DNA from: Pseudoalteromonas sp. DL-6
GTDB lineage: Bacteria; Pseudomonadota; Gammaproteobacteria; Enterobacterales; Alteromonadaceae
DNA: 64,000 bases
Assembly: GCF_004328665.1 (NCBI RefSeq)
Contig: NZ_CP019770.1
Location: forward strand, 1,240,001-1,304,000
Direction: 5' to 3'
How positions within the stretch are numbered: the first letter of the stretch is position 1; the number at the start of each line of letters is the position of its first letter. This document shows, piece after piece, positions 27,422 through 38,500 of the stretch. A program made the position numbers and the translations under genes. Below the pieces are notes generated by a model. The model was not told where the DNA came from. It searched no databases and saw only the letters and a program-made list of their open reading frames with translations.

Positions 27422-30400
27422 TAATGGCTAACCTTTTTTTCGAAATCTGCAATCATAGCAGTGATCATTTTTAAGCGTTCACGGGCATTTGCCTCGCTAA
27501 TGGCAAAGCGTAATTTATTTGCGCCATCCATCTTGTAGATATGCGGCGCACTTTGTATCAAACCAATAATGAAGCTAGGATTAACCTTAGTATTTTGACT
27601 AAACTCAAAGTAACCCCCTTTCGGGTTAGCTTCAATTTTTGTTATGCCTAAATTACTCGCCTGCATTTTTAGTTGTTGTAAGCTAAACAAGTTTTTAGCT
27701 GCATCGGGTAATAAACCAAAGCGGTCTATCAATTCAACTTGCAACTCATCAATATCAGCAAGACTAGCACAACTTGCTACACGCTTGTACATTCCTAAAC
27801 GCGCGTTAACATCGTGAATATAGTCATCTGGCAACAGAGCCGGTAGCTTTAAGTCTACTTCTGTCTGTTTTTGTAATAGATTTTCAAGAGTTGGCTCTTG
27901 ACCATTTTTAAGTGCGTTAACGGCCTGTTCAAGCATTTCCATGTACAAATTAAAGCCAATGGTCTGCATTTGCCCTGATTGATCATCCCCTAATAGCTCA
28001 CCCGCACCACGAATTTCTAAATCATGAGTTGCTAAGGCAAAGCCAGCGCCTAAATCTTCTAATGAGGCAATCGCGTCTAAACGTTTTTTCGCATCTTTAG
28101 AGAGTGCCTTAGGGTTACCGGTAAGTAAATAAGCATAGGCTTGGTGATGGCTTCTACCTACACGTCCGCGTAATTGGTGTAGTTGAGCAAGACCAAGTTT
28201 ATCGGCTCTATCCATAATTATGGTGTTTGCTGTGGGCACGTCAATACCGGTTTCAATGATTGTGGTACACACAAGGACATTGTATTTTTGATGATAAAAG
28301 TCGGTCATTATCTGCTCAAGCTCTTGCTCTCGCATTTGCCCATGTGCAGAGGTTACTGTTGCCTCAGGCACCCATTCACTAATTTCTTGAGCGACACGTT
28401 CAATGGTTTCTACGTTGTTATGTAAAAAGTATACTTGGCCGCCACGTTTAATTTCACGCAGTACCGCTTCGCGAATAAGCTCTTCGTCGCGTTGGCGTAC
28501 AAAGGTCTTAACCGCTAAACGTTTAGCCGGTGGAGTGGCAATAATTGATAAATCACGCATGCCACTCATCGCCATGTTTAATGTACGCGGAATAGGCGTA
28601 GCGGTCAGAGTGAGTATGTCTACATCAGCTCTCAGGGCTTTAATTTTTTCTTTTTGACGAACCCCAAATCGGTGTTCTTCATCAACAATTAACAGGCCTA
28701 AATCTTTAAAGTTGATATCTTGTTGAATCAATTTATGAGTGCCAATAACCACATCTAGCTTGCCATCACTCATTCTTTCAAGGGTTTCTTTTTGCTCTTT
28801 GGTCGAATTAAAACGCGACAGCACACCCACTTCAATTGGAAAATCAGCAAAGCGGTCTTTAAAATTATCGTAGTGTTGCTGAGCAAGTAGGGTGGTAGGG
28901 ACTAAAATAGCCACCTGCTTATTATCGTTAACTGCTACAAAGGCTGCACGCATAGCTACTTCGGTCTTACCAAAACCTACATCACCACATACTAAGCGAT
29001 CCATGGCTTGTTTTGACTGCATGTCACCAAGTACCGCTTCAATGGCGTTACGTTGATCATCCGTTTCTTCAAACGGGAAGCTATCGCTAAATTGGCGATA
29101 AGCTTGGCCATCAAGCGTAAACTTATTACCAGGCTTAGCTTGGCGTTGTGCATATATGTCGAGTAACTCTGCGGCTACATCACGTACTTTTTCGGCGGCG
29201 CGCTTTTTCGCTTTATCCCAGGCATCAGAGCCGAGTTTATGCAGTGGCGCACTGGCCTCTTCACCGCCTGAGTAACGACTAAGCATATGAAGTGCCGATA
29301 CCGGCACATAAAGCTTTGCTTCACCTGCATAAGTAATTGTTACAAATTCAGTCACCACACCGGCGGCATCAATCGTTTGCAGCCCTTGATAACGGCCCAC
29401 ACCATGGTCAAGGTGCACAACCGGTTGACCTTCTTTAAGCTCTGCTAAGTTACGAATTAGCGCGTCTTGGCTTGCTTCATACTTGTGCTTACGACGTCTG
29501 CGTTGTGATACTTTGATCCCAAGCAATTCTTGCTCGGTAATAATGCTCAAGCTTGGTTTAGTACTAAGCACTACACTTTGCTCAAGCGGACTGACAATTA
29601 AACCAACGTCATTACTGCTGTTGGTAAACTGCTCAAAACTATCAAATTCTTTAAATTTTAAGCCGCTAGGTTTTAATATACTCAGTAATGATTCGCGTCG
29701 ACCGTCTGACTCAACACTGATGACAACTCGGCCTTTTTTCTTTTTTTGTTCTGCCACATAATTTATAAATGCATCGTAGGGTTGATGTTGTTTATGATCG
29801 ATGCGTACATTGGGCAATTCATTAACTGCGAGGTTTTTATTACCTGCTTTGGTGCCTAGCTTTGCTTGCGATAGGCGAATGCGGCCATAATTGCCTAAAT
29901 TGGAAAACAGCTCATTAATTGGCTGATATAATTCATCGGGCGGTAATAGTGGACGCAGAGGATCTACACGGCGGTTCTCATAACGCACATTAACATCGTG
30001 CCAAAAGTTATCTGCTGCATGCTCTAAATCCCCTAACTGCATGACCGTTGTTGAGTCAGGCAAGTAGTCGAATATGGTTGCTAAGCCTTCAAAAAACAGC
30101 GGCATGTAATATTCTATACCTGCTGGCCAATTGCCTTTGCTGACCTGCATGTAGACTGAGTCTTGCTCAGCACTTGCGCCAAATTTTTCACGATAGCTTA
30201 TTCTGAAACGTTCAATATCTGATTCGTTAGTAGGGAACTCATGAGCAGGCAGTAGCTCAATTTTGTCTACTTTTTCGTCTGATCGCTGAGTTTCCACATC
30301 AAATAAACGGATGGTATCTAGCTCATCATCAAAAAAGTCGAGCCTAAATGGATGCTTACTCCCCATGGGGTATAAATCAACAATAGAGCCGCGTATGGCA

Positions 30401-30894
30401 TATTCGCCATGTTCCATGACTTGTTGCACATGTAAGTAACCCGCTTGCTCTAAATTTTCTCGCAGGGCATGAGTGTCTAATCTATCGCCTACTTTAAAGT
30501 TCAGCGTTGAGCCGTATATAAATGATGCTGGGGCAGTACGCAGCATCAAGGTTGATACCGGCACAATGAGCACGCTTTGTTGCTCTTTTTTCAGTGTATT
30601 GAGTGTTGCTAAGCGCGCTGAAATAATATCTTGGTGGGGTGAGAAGTGATCATAAGGCAATGTTTCCCAATCCGGAAATATCATCACTGGGTTATCAGGC
30701 AGCAAGTACTCTAATTCTGTTTCAAGGCGCAGAGCACTTGGTGTATCAGGGGTAACAATTAACACCAAGTTATCTTGCTGTTTTACACCTTGTGCAATAG
30801 CAATGCTTAAGCCACTGCCTAAAAGTTCGCCCCATTGAATTCTATCTTTTTGAGATTTTACCCAAGGCAAGGCTGCCCATTGCTCAAACGCCAT
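27421..30894 (-). CDS. mfd: Transcription-repair coupling factor Mfd
   Basis: 1157 residues, full length. Mfd releases RNA polymerase stalled at DNA damage and recruits UvrA. In order: UvrB-like N-terminal module (residues 1-350), RNA polymerase-interacting CarD-like domain (VVHLDHGVGRYQGLQTI near 500), SF2 translocase with Walker A (CGDVGFGKTEVAMRAAF) and DEEH box, TATPIPRTLNMAMSGMRDLS, RecG-like QLRGRVGRSHHQAYAYLL, and the TRCF C-terminal domain. The gene is followed by csiV with TAATG overlap. It is 50 bases from aguB, which has a weak hairpin in between. Confidence 0.98.
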   Translation of the reverse strand: MAFEQWAALPWVKSQKDRIQWGELLGSGLSIAIAQGVKQQDNLVLIVTPDTPSALRLETELEYLLPDNPVMIFPDWETLPYDHFSPHQDIISARLATLNTLKKEQQSVLIVPVSTLMLRTAPASFIYGSTLNFKVGDRLDTHALRENLEQAGYLHVQQVMEHGEYAIRGSIVDLYPMGSKHPFRLDFFDDELDTIRLFDVETQRSDEKVDKIELLPAHEFPTNESDIERFRISYREKFGASAEQDSVYMQVSKGNWPAGIEYYMPLFFEGLATIFDYLPDSTTVMQLGDLEHAADNFWHDVNVRYENRRVDPLRPLLPPDELYQPINELFSNLGNYGRIRLSQAKLGTKAGNKNLAVNELPNVRIDHKQHQPYDAFINYVAEQKKKKGRVVISVESDGRRESLLSILKPSGLKFKEFDSFEQFTNSSNDVGLIVSPLEQSVVLSTKPSLSIITEQELLGIKVSQRRRRKHKYEASQDALIRNLAELKEGQPVVHLDHGVGRYQGLQTIDAAGVVTEFVTITYAGEAKLYVPVSALHMLSRYSGGEEASAPLHKLGSDAWDKAKKRAAEKVRDVAAELLDIYAQRQAKPGNKFTLDGQAYRQFSDSFPFEETDDQRNAIEAVLGDMQSKQAMDRLVCGDVGFGKTEVAMRAAFVAVNDNKQVAILVPTTLLAQQHYDNFKDRFADFPIEVGVLSRFNSTKEQKETLERMSDGKLDVVIGTHKLIQQDINFKDLGLLIVDEEHRFGVRQKEKIKALRADVDILTLTATPIPRTLNMAMSGMRDLSIIATPPAKRLAVKTFVRQRDEELIREAVLREIKRGGQVYFLHNNVETIERVAQEISEWVPEATVTSAHGQMREQELEQIMTDFYHQKYNVLVCTTIIETGIDVPTANTIIMDRADKLGLAQLHQLRGRVGRSHHQAYAYLLTGNPKALSKDAKKRLDAIASLEDLGAGFALATHDLEIRGAGELLGDDQSGQMQTIGFNLYMEMLEQAVNALKNGQEPTLENLLQKQTEVDLKLPALLPDDYIHDVNARLGMYKRVASCASLADIDELQVELIDRFGLLPDAAKNLFSLQQLKMQASNLGITKIEANPKGGYFEFSQNTKVNPSFIIGLIQSAPHIYKMDGANKLRFAISEANARERLKMITAMIADFEKKVSH

Positions 30895-30913
30895 TAATTA
30901 CTCCATTAAATTA

Positions 30914-30934
30914 GGCTCTTAACGAATAAGAGCC
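30914..30934 (-). terminator. Weak terminator between aguB and mfd
   Basis: GGCTCTT and AAGAGCC pair around a seven-base loop in the 50-base gap. On the minus strand it is followed only by TAATTTAAT, so termination of the agu transcript is likely to be partial. Confidence 0.5.
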
Positions 30935-30944
30935 ACACTATTAT

Positions 30945-31838
30945 TTAGTCACGGTAAATTTTTGTTAAATCTTGATAATGATCAATTCTACGGTCGCGTA
31001 AATACGGCCAGATGCGTCTTACGTTCTCGCTGCGTTTTTGATCAAGTTTTACCATTAATATTTGTTCATTTTGGTTATCAGCCTCTGCCAACATTTCACC
31101 TTGAGGGCCTGCAATAAACGAGTTACCCCAAAATTGAATACCGTCACTTTGACCGCTCGGGTCGCTTTCATGACCAACCCGGTTACAACTAATCACCGGA
31201 ACGCCATTAGCAACCGCATGCGCTCGCTGTGAAATAACCCAAGCTTCTTTTTGGCGGGTTTGCTCGTCTTTATCATCGCGAGGATCCCAGCCAATAGCTG
31301 TTGGGTAAATTAAAAGCTCAGCACCGGCCATTGCCATTAAGCGCGCGGCTTCAGGAAACCATTGATCCCAACATACCAGTACACCTAGTTTACCTACTGA
31401 GGTTTGAATAGGCTCAAAGCCTAAGTCCCCAGGAGTAAAGTAAAACTTTTCATAAAACCCTGGGTCGTCTGGAATATGCATTTTACGGTATTTACCTGCA
31501 ATGCTGCCGTCTTTTTCAAGCACCACGGCGGTATTGTGGTAAAGGCCCGTAGCACGTTTTTCAAATAATGACGCTACAATCACAATACCAAGCTCTTTGG
31601 CGAGTTCACCTAAAATATTACTACTTGGGCCTGGTATTGTTTCGGCCAAATCAAATACATCAACGTCTTCGGTTTGGCAAAAATATAAACTACGGTGTAA
31701 TTCTTGAAGTACAACAAGTTGCGCGCCTTTACTTGCTGCATCGCGAATGCCCGCAATTGACTTTTCAATGTTATGTTCAGCGTTGTCACTGTTGCTTTGT
31801 TGCACTAAGGCAACTGATAAATGTGCAGGGCTTGTCAT
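30945..31838 (-). CDS. aguB: N-carbamoylputrescine amidase
   Basis: 297-residue nitrilase-superfamily (CN hydrolase) enzyme that converts N-carbamoylputrescine to putrescine, CO2 and ammonia. The catalytic triad segments are visible: Glu in LQELHRSLYFCQ, Lys in KYRKMHIPDDPGFYEKFYF, and Cys in GVLVCWDQWFPEAARL. GWDPRDD and NRVGHE are typical of AguB. The start overlaps the aguA stop by four bases, and the pair forms the agmatine-to-putrescine route, so the two are co-translated. Confidence 0.96.
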   Translation of the reverse strand: MTSPAHLSVALVQQSNSDNAEHNIEKSIAGIRDAASKGAQLVVLQELHRSLYFCQTEDVDVFDLAETIPGPSSNILGELAKELGIVIVASLFEKRATGLYHNTAVVLEKDGSIAGKYRKMHIPDDPGFYEKFYFTPGDLGFEPIQTSVGKLGVLVCWDQWFPEAARLMAMAGAELLIYPTAIGWDPRDDKDEQTRQKEAWVISQRAHAVANGVPVISCNRVGHESDPSGQSDGIQFWGNSFIAGPQGEMLAEADNQNEQILMVKLDQKRSENVRRIWPYLRDRRIDHYQDLTKIYRD

Positions 31839-32890
31839 TGTGCTGCTCCAGCTAAAAATCCACGGGGTAATTGCATTGTAATGCAGTGAAGACTGCCAAA
31901 TTGCTCAATAATAGGTAAACAATTTACACCAATAATTGTGTGCTCTGGGTATGCTTTTTGAACTTGTGTTAAAGCACGTTGGTCGTTTATATCGTCATAA
32001 ATAGGCACTAATACTGCGTTATTTATAATTAAGTAATTTGCATAGGTGGCAGGTAGACGCGTATTTTCATCGTCATACACGGCTTTTGGCCACGGTAACT
32101 CAATTAGCTTATATGGGGTGTTATCAGCAGTTTTAAAGCTTTGTAGTTGTTTTTCCATGGCATCTAGCGCGCTAAAATGCTCATCGCTTTTATCGTCACA
32201 TTTTACATACACAAGGGTGTTGTTAGGTGCAAAACGAACGAGCGTATCAATGTGGCTATCGGTGTCGTCACCAGCTAAATAACCATGATCAACCCATAAA
32301 AAATCAGTAGCGCCTAAGTGCGCTTTTAAAAGTACTTCTATGTCACTTGGGTTTAAATCAGGGTTACGGTTTTTATTCAGTAAACATTCGCTAGTTGTTA
32401 GCAATACACCATGTTCATTAATTTCAATACCACCGCCTTCAAGCACCATATCGAGGGCTTGATACTGGTTGTTTGTATTGCTTAGCTGTTTAACTAATGT
32501 GTGGTTTATTTGATTATCAAGGGCACTTTCAAACTTATTACCCCAGCCATTAAAGGTAAAATCGTAGACTTTTAATTGCTCTGGCTTTTCTATAGCGCTG
32601 CAGGTAAGTGGGCCATGGTCGCGCGCCCACGTATCGTTAGTGGGAGTAACAACAAAATATACACGGGTTTGCTCAATACCAGCATCATTTAGTAATGAGT
32701 TAATGTGGGTTTTTAATATTTCATCATGAGCAACAATCACTAAGGCTTGTTGCGCAGTAATATGTTTTGCAAGTTCAATATAAACGGGTTCAACACGCGC
32801 TAAATTATCAGCCCAATCGGTATTTTTGTGTGGCCATGTAAGCATAACTGCATCTTGCTCGGCCCATTCAGGTAAAAGTCTAAAGTTCAT
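31835..32890 (-). CDS. aguA: Agmatine deiminase
   Basis: 351 residues, cytoplasmic guanidino-group hydrolase of the PAD-like fold that turns agmatine into N-carbamoylputrescine and ammonia. Recognisable segments: LLPEWAEQDAVMLTWPHKNTDW at the start, DTWARDHGP, FNGWGNKF, VLEGGGIEINEHG, LWVDHGYLAGDDTDSHIDTLVRF, and the nucleophile Cys336 in GSLHC. First gene of the aguA-aguB pair. The 110-base gap upstream presumably has the promoter. Confidence 0.97.
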   Translation of the reverse strand: MNFRLLPEWAEQDAVMLTWPHKNTDWADNLARVEPVYIELAKHITAQQALVIVAHDEILKTHINSLLNDAGIEQTRVYFVVTPTNDTWARDHGPLTCSAIEKPEQLKVYDFTFNGWGNKFESALDNQINHTLVKQLSNTNNQYQALDMVLEGGGIEINEHGVLLTTSECLLNKNRNPDLNPSDIEVLLKAHLGATDFLWVDHGYLAGDDTDSHIDTLVRFAPNNTLVYVKCDDKSDEHFSALDAMEKQLQSFKTADNTPYKLIELPWPKAVYDDENTRLPATYANYLIINNAVLVPIYDDINDQRALTQVQKAYPEHTIIGVNCLPIIEQFGSLHCITMQLPRGFLAGAAQ

Positions 32891-33000
32891 GGATTTTTAA
32901 TACAAATAAAGATGGGGCTAGTTTAGCAGTTCAATTACGGCTAAGTCACTTTTAAATAAGTGTTTGAACTACAATTTAAAGCGGTAAATAAACACTGGTG

Positions 33001-33603
33001 TTACTCGTTTGAACTCTCTTTTGCTTTTTCAAGTTGCTGACGCTTTTTAAGCTGGCGTGTTTGCGCATGTAAACTGGCTCTAACAACTAACTCTTGATCA
33101 CTGTCTCTTATTGATACAAAGAGCAGGGTATATTGGTAATGCTCATTGTCTTGTTTTTCTATAGCAACGACTTCGCTATAACAATACACTGCAGAGGCTT
33201 CGTGTTGTAAAAACAGTTTGGTACGAAATTTCTGACCTAATGTGTACAAATGTTCACTGGTAAACTTAATTCCGCCGCCGCCATAACTGTCGCAATAAAT
33301 AGAGTTATCTTCAGGTTGTTCTGAAGCTAAAATATGGCTCATGATCAAATCTATTTTGCGCGACTGAGCTTGTAAAAACGTCGTCAGTTCTTGGGCAATA
33401 TCTCCTAAGTTACGCAAAGGGCCCAAAGCGCTTTGATCTAAACTACTGACTTCGTTAGCAAGTTTAAATAAAGGCGGAATATCTGCGTCTAGTTCAGCTA
33501 AACTTTTTGGTACCACCGCGTCATCTACAGTAAATAGATTGACGCGATTGCTTTCTTCAATTTGAAAGTAAAGCTCAAAATCAGCTAATTTTTGATTATT
33601 CAT
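33001..33603 (-). CDS. PilZ-like domain protein
   Basis: 200 residues, cytoplasmic. The first 95 residues are helical. The second half (about 100-190) is beta-rich with SYGGGGIKFTSE and LQHEASAVYCYSEVV, resembling a PilZ domain in the D/NxSxxG position. However, the usual RxxxR arginine pair is not evident, so binding of cyclic di-GMP is uncertain. The tail is strongly basic and helical (TRQLKKRQQLEKAKE). Adjacent to aguA but 110 bases away and presumably a separate transcript. A divergent promoter region with the sigma factor gene lies upstream. Confidence 0.65.
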   Translation of the reverse strand: MNNQKLADFELYFQIEESNRVNLFTVDDAVVPKSLAELDADIPPLFKLANEVSSLDQSALGPLRNLGDIAQELTTFLQAQSRKIDLIMSHILASEQPEDNSIYCDSYGGGGIKFTSEHLYTLGQKFRTKLFLQHEASAVYCYSEVVAIEKQDNEHYQYTLLFVSIRDSDQELVVRASLHAQTRQLKKRQQLEKAKESSNE

Positions 33604-33889
33604 TTTTAACTCCTAGCCTCTATCCGTTAATAGTAGCGTTGCGGTTATTAAATTACTACACAGCAAGCCAATAAAAATAAGCTAAATAACGGTTTGGCTT
33701 CACTATAAAAACGCTAGGGCTGCTGCTTTTTATACAGTCATAATGATTAAGAACATAATAAATATTAATACATTTATACTGAGTATGTATGTTAGCAACT
33801 AATAAATAACCAATAATTAACAAAATGCCTTGTAATTAACCATAAAACTCGTAATCTTACCGTAATAATAATAACAAGGGACTACCCAC

Positions 33890-34447
33890 GTGGCTCGAGG
33901 ACTTAAATTAGCCAGTACATTCTCAGATATATCCACGCAACTGCGACGCTTTGTGTCTAAAATTGTCTTACCCGACGATGTTGATGATATTGTTCAAGAA
34001 ACCTTTGTTAAAAGTTATGAAGCAGAGCTAAAACAGGATATTCAATATACCCGCAGCTATATGTTAAAAACAGCCAAGCACCTCGCCTTGAATCATATAG
34101 CTAAATGGGATAATAAATTTAGTACTCCTTTGAATCACGAAACTGAACTTCCTAAATTGCTCAAATCGATGCAATTAGAAGATGAATACACCTCCAAAGA
34201 GCGTTTTTTACTATTTTGCCGAGCTACTGAGCAATTAAGCCCTGTGGTAAGAAAGTGTTTTATATTAAAAAAAGTATATGGGATGAGCCAAAAAGAGATC
34301 GCACAGCAAATGCAGCTAAGTCAAAGCACGGTAGAAAAGCACATTGCTAAAGGACTATTAAACACCATGCTGTATATGCGCGAGCAAGCGCAAGATGAGA
34401 GTGAGCATGGGCAACAAAGTGCGAGCATTGTGAGGGCAGTAAAATGA
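33890..34447 (+). CDS. FecI-type ECF sigma factor
   Basis: 185 residues, RNA polymerase sigma factor of the extracytoplasmic-function class. Region 2 carries LPDDVDDIVQETFVKSYEAEL (the DDVVQETF pattern). Region 4 carries GMSQKEIAQQMQLSQSTVEKHIAKGL near residues 125-150. GTG at 33890 is the start, with AAGGGA eight bases before it. It overlaps the FecR-like gene (ATGA), and the TonB receptor follows, the classical cell-surface signalling trio. The 286-base upstream spacer contains no other gene and probably its own promoter. Confidence 0.92.
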   Translation: MARGLKLASTFSDISTQLRRFVSKIVLPDDVDDIVQETFVKSYEAELKQDIQYTRSYMLKTAKHLALNHIAKWDNKFSTPLNHETELPKLLKSMQLEDEYTSKERFLLFCRATEQLSPVVRKCFILKKVYGMSQKEIAQQMQLSQSTVEKHIAKGLLNTMLYMREQAQDESEHGQQSASIVRAVK

Positions 34448-35520
34448 ATAACGTCCATCAATTTACTTCAAAAGAATTAATCTTAGAAAAAGCATCGCTA
34501 TGGATAAGCGCGATTGATCGTGGCTTAAGTATACAAGAGCAAGAGCAATTTAAACTATGGATGCTACAAAGCACCGCTCATCAAAATGCGGTATATGAGT
34601 TAGCGCAACTGTGGGACGACTTAAGTGTGCTTAACGAACTTAGCGTATTGTTTCCTAATAAACACTCAGCTGGCATTAAAACCAAGCCTGCCTATGTATA
34701 TGGTATTGCAGCAAGTATTATTGCAGCCTTAATGATGTGTAGCTATTTTTTGATAAACATTGATAGCAACTTTAGCCAAAATTTAGCTAAAGTAAATTAT
34801 ACAAAAATTTATAAAACAAAGGTTGGCGAGCAAGCAACCTATGTTTTACCAGATGGCACAATAGTTCAGCTTAATACCAATAGTTCATTGGAAGTAGCTT
34901 ATAGCCAAGGGCGCAGACAGTTATTACTAAGCCGTGGGGAAGGACGTTTTAACGTAGCTAAAGATGCATCACGACCATTTAGTGTGATGGCGGGTGACAA
35001 AAGCTTTACCGCACTTGGTACAGTATTTAATGTTCAGCGCAATACCTCATCAGATCTCGAGTTGGTAGTCACTGAAGGTAAAGTGATGATCACCGATCCT
35101 AGCGTTGCCGTTAATGCTGACGATTTTAAAGCGTATCAGCAAGCTGATAACAGCAATCACGAAATCCGCCAGATCAATGCCAATATAGTGATATCGGGTG
35201 AAAAAGCTATTATTGAACAGAGCGTTACTAAACCAATTACACAATTATCGGTTGATGACGTACAACGCGATTTAGCATGGCAAAATGGCATGTTGATATT
35301 CAATGGCGAGCAACTGGTTGATGCCTTAAACGAAGTTAGCCGTTATACCGCCACGCGATTTGAACTGTCATCTGATGAATTAGCGCGTATTAAAGTGGCT
35401 GGCGTTTTTAAAGCGGGTGATGTCGCAGGGCTTTTAGAGAGCTTACAAAATAATTTTTCAATTGAGCATGAGCGTTTAGGCGAGCATGTTGTTAGTTTAA
35501 AATATCAAAAAAAGTCATAG
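34444..35520 (+). CDS. FecR-type transmembrane anti-sigma/sensor
   Basis: 358 residues. The N-terminal cytoplasmic DUF4880 domain (EKASLWISAIDRGLSIQEQEQFKLWML) would hold the sigma factor. One membrane helix follows (YGIAASIIAALMMCSYFLI near residue 95). The periplasmic FecR domain begins YVLPDGTIVQLNTNSSLEVAYSQGRRQLLLSRGEGRFNV, and a C-terminal secretin/STN-like segment contains DVQRDLAWQNGMLIFNGEQL and the final strands. Such proteins carry a signal from an outer-membrane receptor to their ECF sigma factor. Start overlaps the sigma gene stop; the receptor begins three bases after its own stop. Confidence 0.93.
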   Translation: MNNVHQFTSKELILEKASLWISAIDRGLSIQEQEQFKLWMLQSTAHQNAVYELAQLWDDLSVLNELSVLFPNKHSAGIKTKPAYVYGIAASIIAALMMCSYFLINIDSNFSQNLAKVNYTKIYKTKVGEQATYVLPDGTIVQLNTNSSLEVAYSQGRRQLLLSRGEGRFNVAKDASRPFSVMAGDKSFTALGTVFNVQRNTSSDLELVVTEGKVMITDPSVAVNADDFKAYQQADNSNHEIRQINANIVISGEKAIIEQSVTKPITQLSVDDVQRDLAWQNGMLIFNGEQLVDALNEVSRYTATRFELSSDELARIKVAGVFKAGDVAGLLESLQNNFSIEHERLGEHVVSLKYQKKS

Positions 35521-35523
35521 GTA

Positions 35524-38500
35524 ATGGTAATGAAAATCACGCCATTGTTAATCAATGTTACTCATAAGGGTTTAAAAAGTAATTTAAAGATTAAAAAAAT
35601 GATAAAAACCTATAGAGGATTTTTGTTTGCTAACTGTTTATATAAGTTGCGCAGTAACCATATGTGTTATTTAAGCCCGTTGGGACTCGTTGCACCGCTG
35701 TTTTTTAGTATCAGTGTGCATGCGAATCAAATCCAGGGGCAAATGATGCAGTTTGATATAAAAGCGCAACGAGCAGACAAAGCCTTAATTGAATTTGCCA
35801 AGCAAACTGAACAAACAGTGGTTTTTTCGTACGAACTTGCTAAACAGTACCAGGCAAATTCGTTATATGGATTTTATTCTCAACTCGATGCGTTAAACGC
35901 ATTGTTAGCTGAGACTGAGCTCGATGCGGTTGTTGATCAAAATGGTTTACTGAGTATTAAACTCAAACAAATCAATAGGAAAGATAACAACATGATGAAG
36001 CTTTCAGGAGTTAGTGCTGCTGTATTACCTGCTTTACTTGCAGTTAATTCACAAGGAATAAATGCCGCTGAACAAAGCGCAGAACAAAACATCGAAAAAA
36101 TTGCTATTGTAGGTAGTCGTGTCGCAGGACGCTCAGTTGAAGACTTACCTGTCCCCGTTGATATTTTAAGTGCAGAAGCACTCGAAAATACTGGTCAAAC
36201 TGAAGTTGGCCGCATGCTTCAAGCTATCGCACCTTCTTTTAACTTTTCAAGTTCATCTATTAGTGACGGTACTGATGCATTAAGACCCGCAACCTTACGT
36301 GGCCTTGGCCCGGATCAAACATTGGTATTGATCAATGGTAAGCGTCGTCATCAAGCCAGTATTATTCACATTAATACTTCTGTTGGTCGTGGTACTGCGG
36401 GTACTGACATGAATGCGATTCCAGCCTCAGCCATTAAACGTATTGAAGTGCTGCGCGATGGCGCTGCGGCTCAATATGGTTCGGATGCAATTGCCGGTGT
36501 TATTAATATCGTGCTAAAAGATGACAGCGAAGGTGGTAAAGCGGCCGTTAACTACGGTGAGTACTCTGAAGGTGATGGCGAAACCGTTAATGTCGACTTT
36601 AATAAAGGCTTTGCTTTAGGTGATAACGGTTATTTAAATACAACTATTAACTACCGTGATCGTGCACCAACTAACCGTGCAGGCCTTCATGGCTCATGTC
36701 AGTTCTATGGCTGTACTGAACTTTCTGATGGTACCTTGCTTGCAGGTGATCCACGCGAATTAACCGCACCACGTGATACATTCAGAATTGGTGATGCTGA
36801 TTCACAACAATTTGGTTTAACAGTTAACACCGGCTACGAATTAGGAGCGGGTGAACTATACGGTTTTATTACCTATTCAACTCGTGATAACGAATCAGCA
36901 GCATTTTTCCGCCATAATGCTAATGCAGGTGGTAACCCGGTACTCCAAGATGGCGATGCAACTATCCCAGCTGGCTTCTTACCTAAAATAAATACCACGA
37001 TTGATGATATTTCCTATAACTTTGGTTATAAAACTGAATTTGATAACGACTCAAGCTTAGATTTATCGTACACCTATGGTGAAAACAGTATTGACTACAC
37101 GACCAGCGATACTATTAACGGCTCTTACGCGAATTTTTTACGTTATGACCAAGGCCTAAGTGCAGCAGATATTCGCGCCACGATTCCACGTCAAGGTTAC
37201 GCTTATGGCATGGAGCTATCACTGCAAACGATCAATCTTGATTTTACTCAAAATTTTGATGACTACTCGTTAGCAATGGGTGCTGAAATTCGTACCGATG
37301 AGTACCGAATTTTAGAGGGTAGTGAATATGCATATCGTGATTACGATACCAACAATGGTGTTAATATTTACGATGGACTAAGCGGTGGTATTGGCAGCGA
37401 AAACGCATCCGGTGGCACACAAGGCTTTGGTGGTTCATCGCCAGCATCTTCGGTTGATGAGTCGCGTGATGTGATCTCATTTTACTTAGATGCTGAAGCT
37501 TACGTTATTGAAGATGTGATTATCTCAGGGGCGTTACGTTACGACAATTATAAAGGGTTTGGCGATACAGTTAACTTTAAACTAGCCGGTAACTGGTCAG
37601 TAACTGAAGATATTTCACTTCGTGGTGCGCTAAGCTCAGGCTTTAGAGCACCTTCAATGCAACAGTTGTATTTTAACAACATCAGCACACAGTTTGTTGT
37701 AGGCCCTAATGGCAATTTAGTGGCTGAAGAAGTAGGGACCTTTAGAAACGATTCAACCCTTGCCCAAAGTTTAGGTATTCCTAAGCTCACAGAAGAGAAA
37801 TCTCAAAACCGCAGTTTAGGTATCGTTTATAACGTAAGCGATAATATTAATGTAACCTTAGATTACTACTCAATCGATATTGACGATCGTATTGTAATTA
37901 GTAATCGCTTAGGTAAAGGCTTATCAAGCAGCCTTGATGCCGCGTTATTAAGCTCGGGTGCAGGTGCAGGGCAGTTTTTCTTAAATGGCGCTGATACTGA
38001 GACACAAGGTATCGACTTTGTTGCTACGTGGAATACAGAAGGCCTAGGCGGCACGCTTGATTTTACTTTAGCGGCTAACTTTACCGAAACCGATGTGGTG
38101 TCGCTATTTACACCAGCAGGCTCTGGCCTTGAAACCGTGCCAGTCGATGATGTGTTTTCTGATCAAGAAATTTCTATTATTGAAGAATGGCAACCAGAAG
38201 ATCGAATTAACTTAAGTGCACTTTATCGTCGCGACGACTGGACCGTAAACCTATCGCTTAACCGTTTTGGTGAGTACACAGTTGAAGATGGCGGCCGCCA
38301 GACTTACGGTGCTGAAATTTTAACGGATATTAAAGTAAACTATTTTGTGACTGATGATTTATCGGTAAATATTGGCGCAAATAACTTATTTGATGTTTAC
38401 CCTGATGAAAACACCATAGGTAATTCACGTTCAGGCACAATTGTGGATGCTCAAGGTAACACCATTGTCAGCAGTGACGGGGTATTTAAGTACTCACGTC

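Noticed and set aside
35521..35991. Treating the STN segment as a separate gene broken by a frameshift
   Set aside because: The frame is open without a stop from the STN domain into the receptor, so it is one continuous coding sequence.
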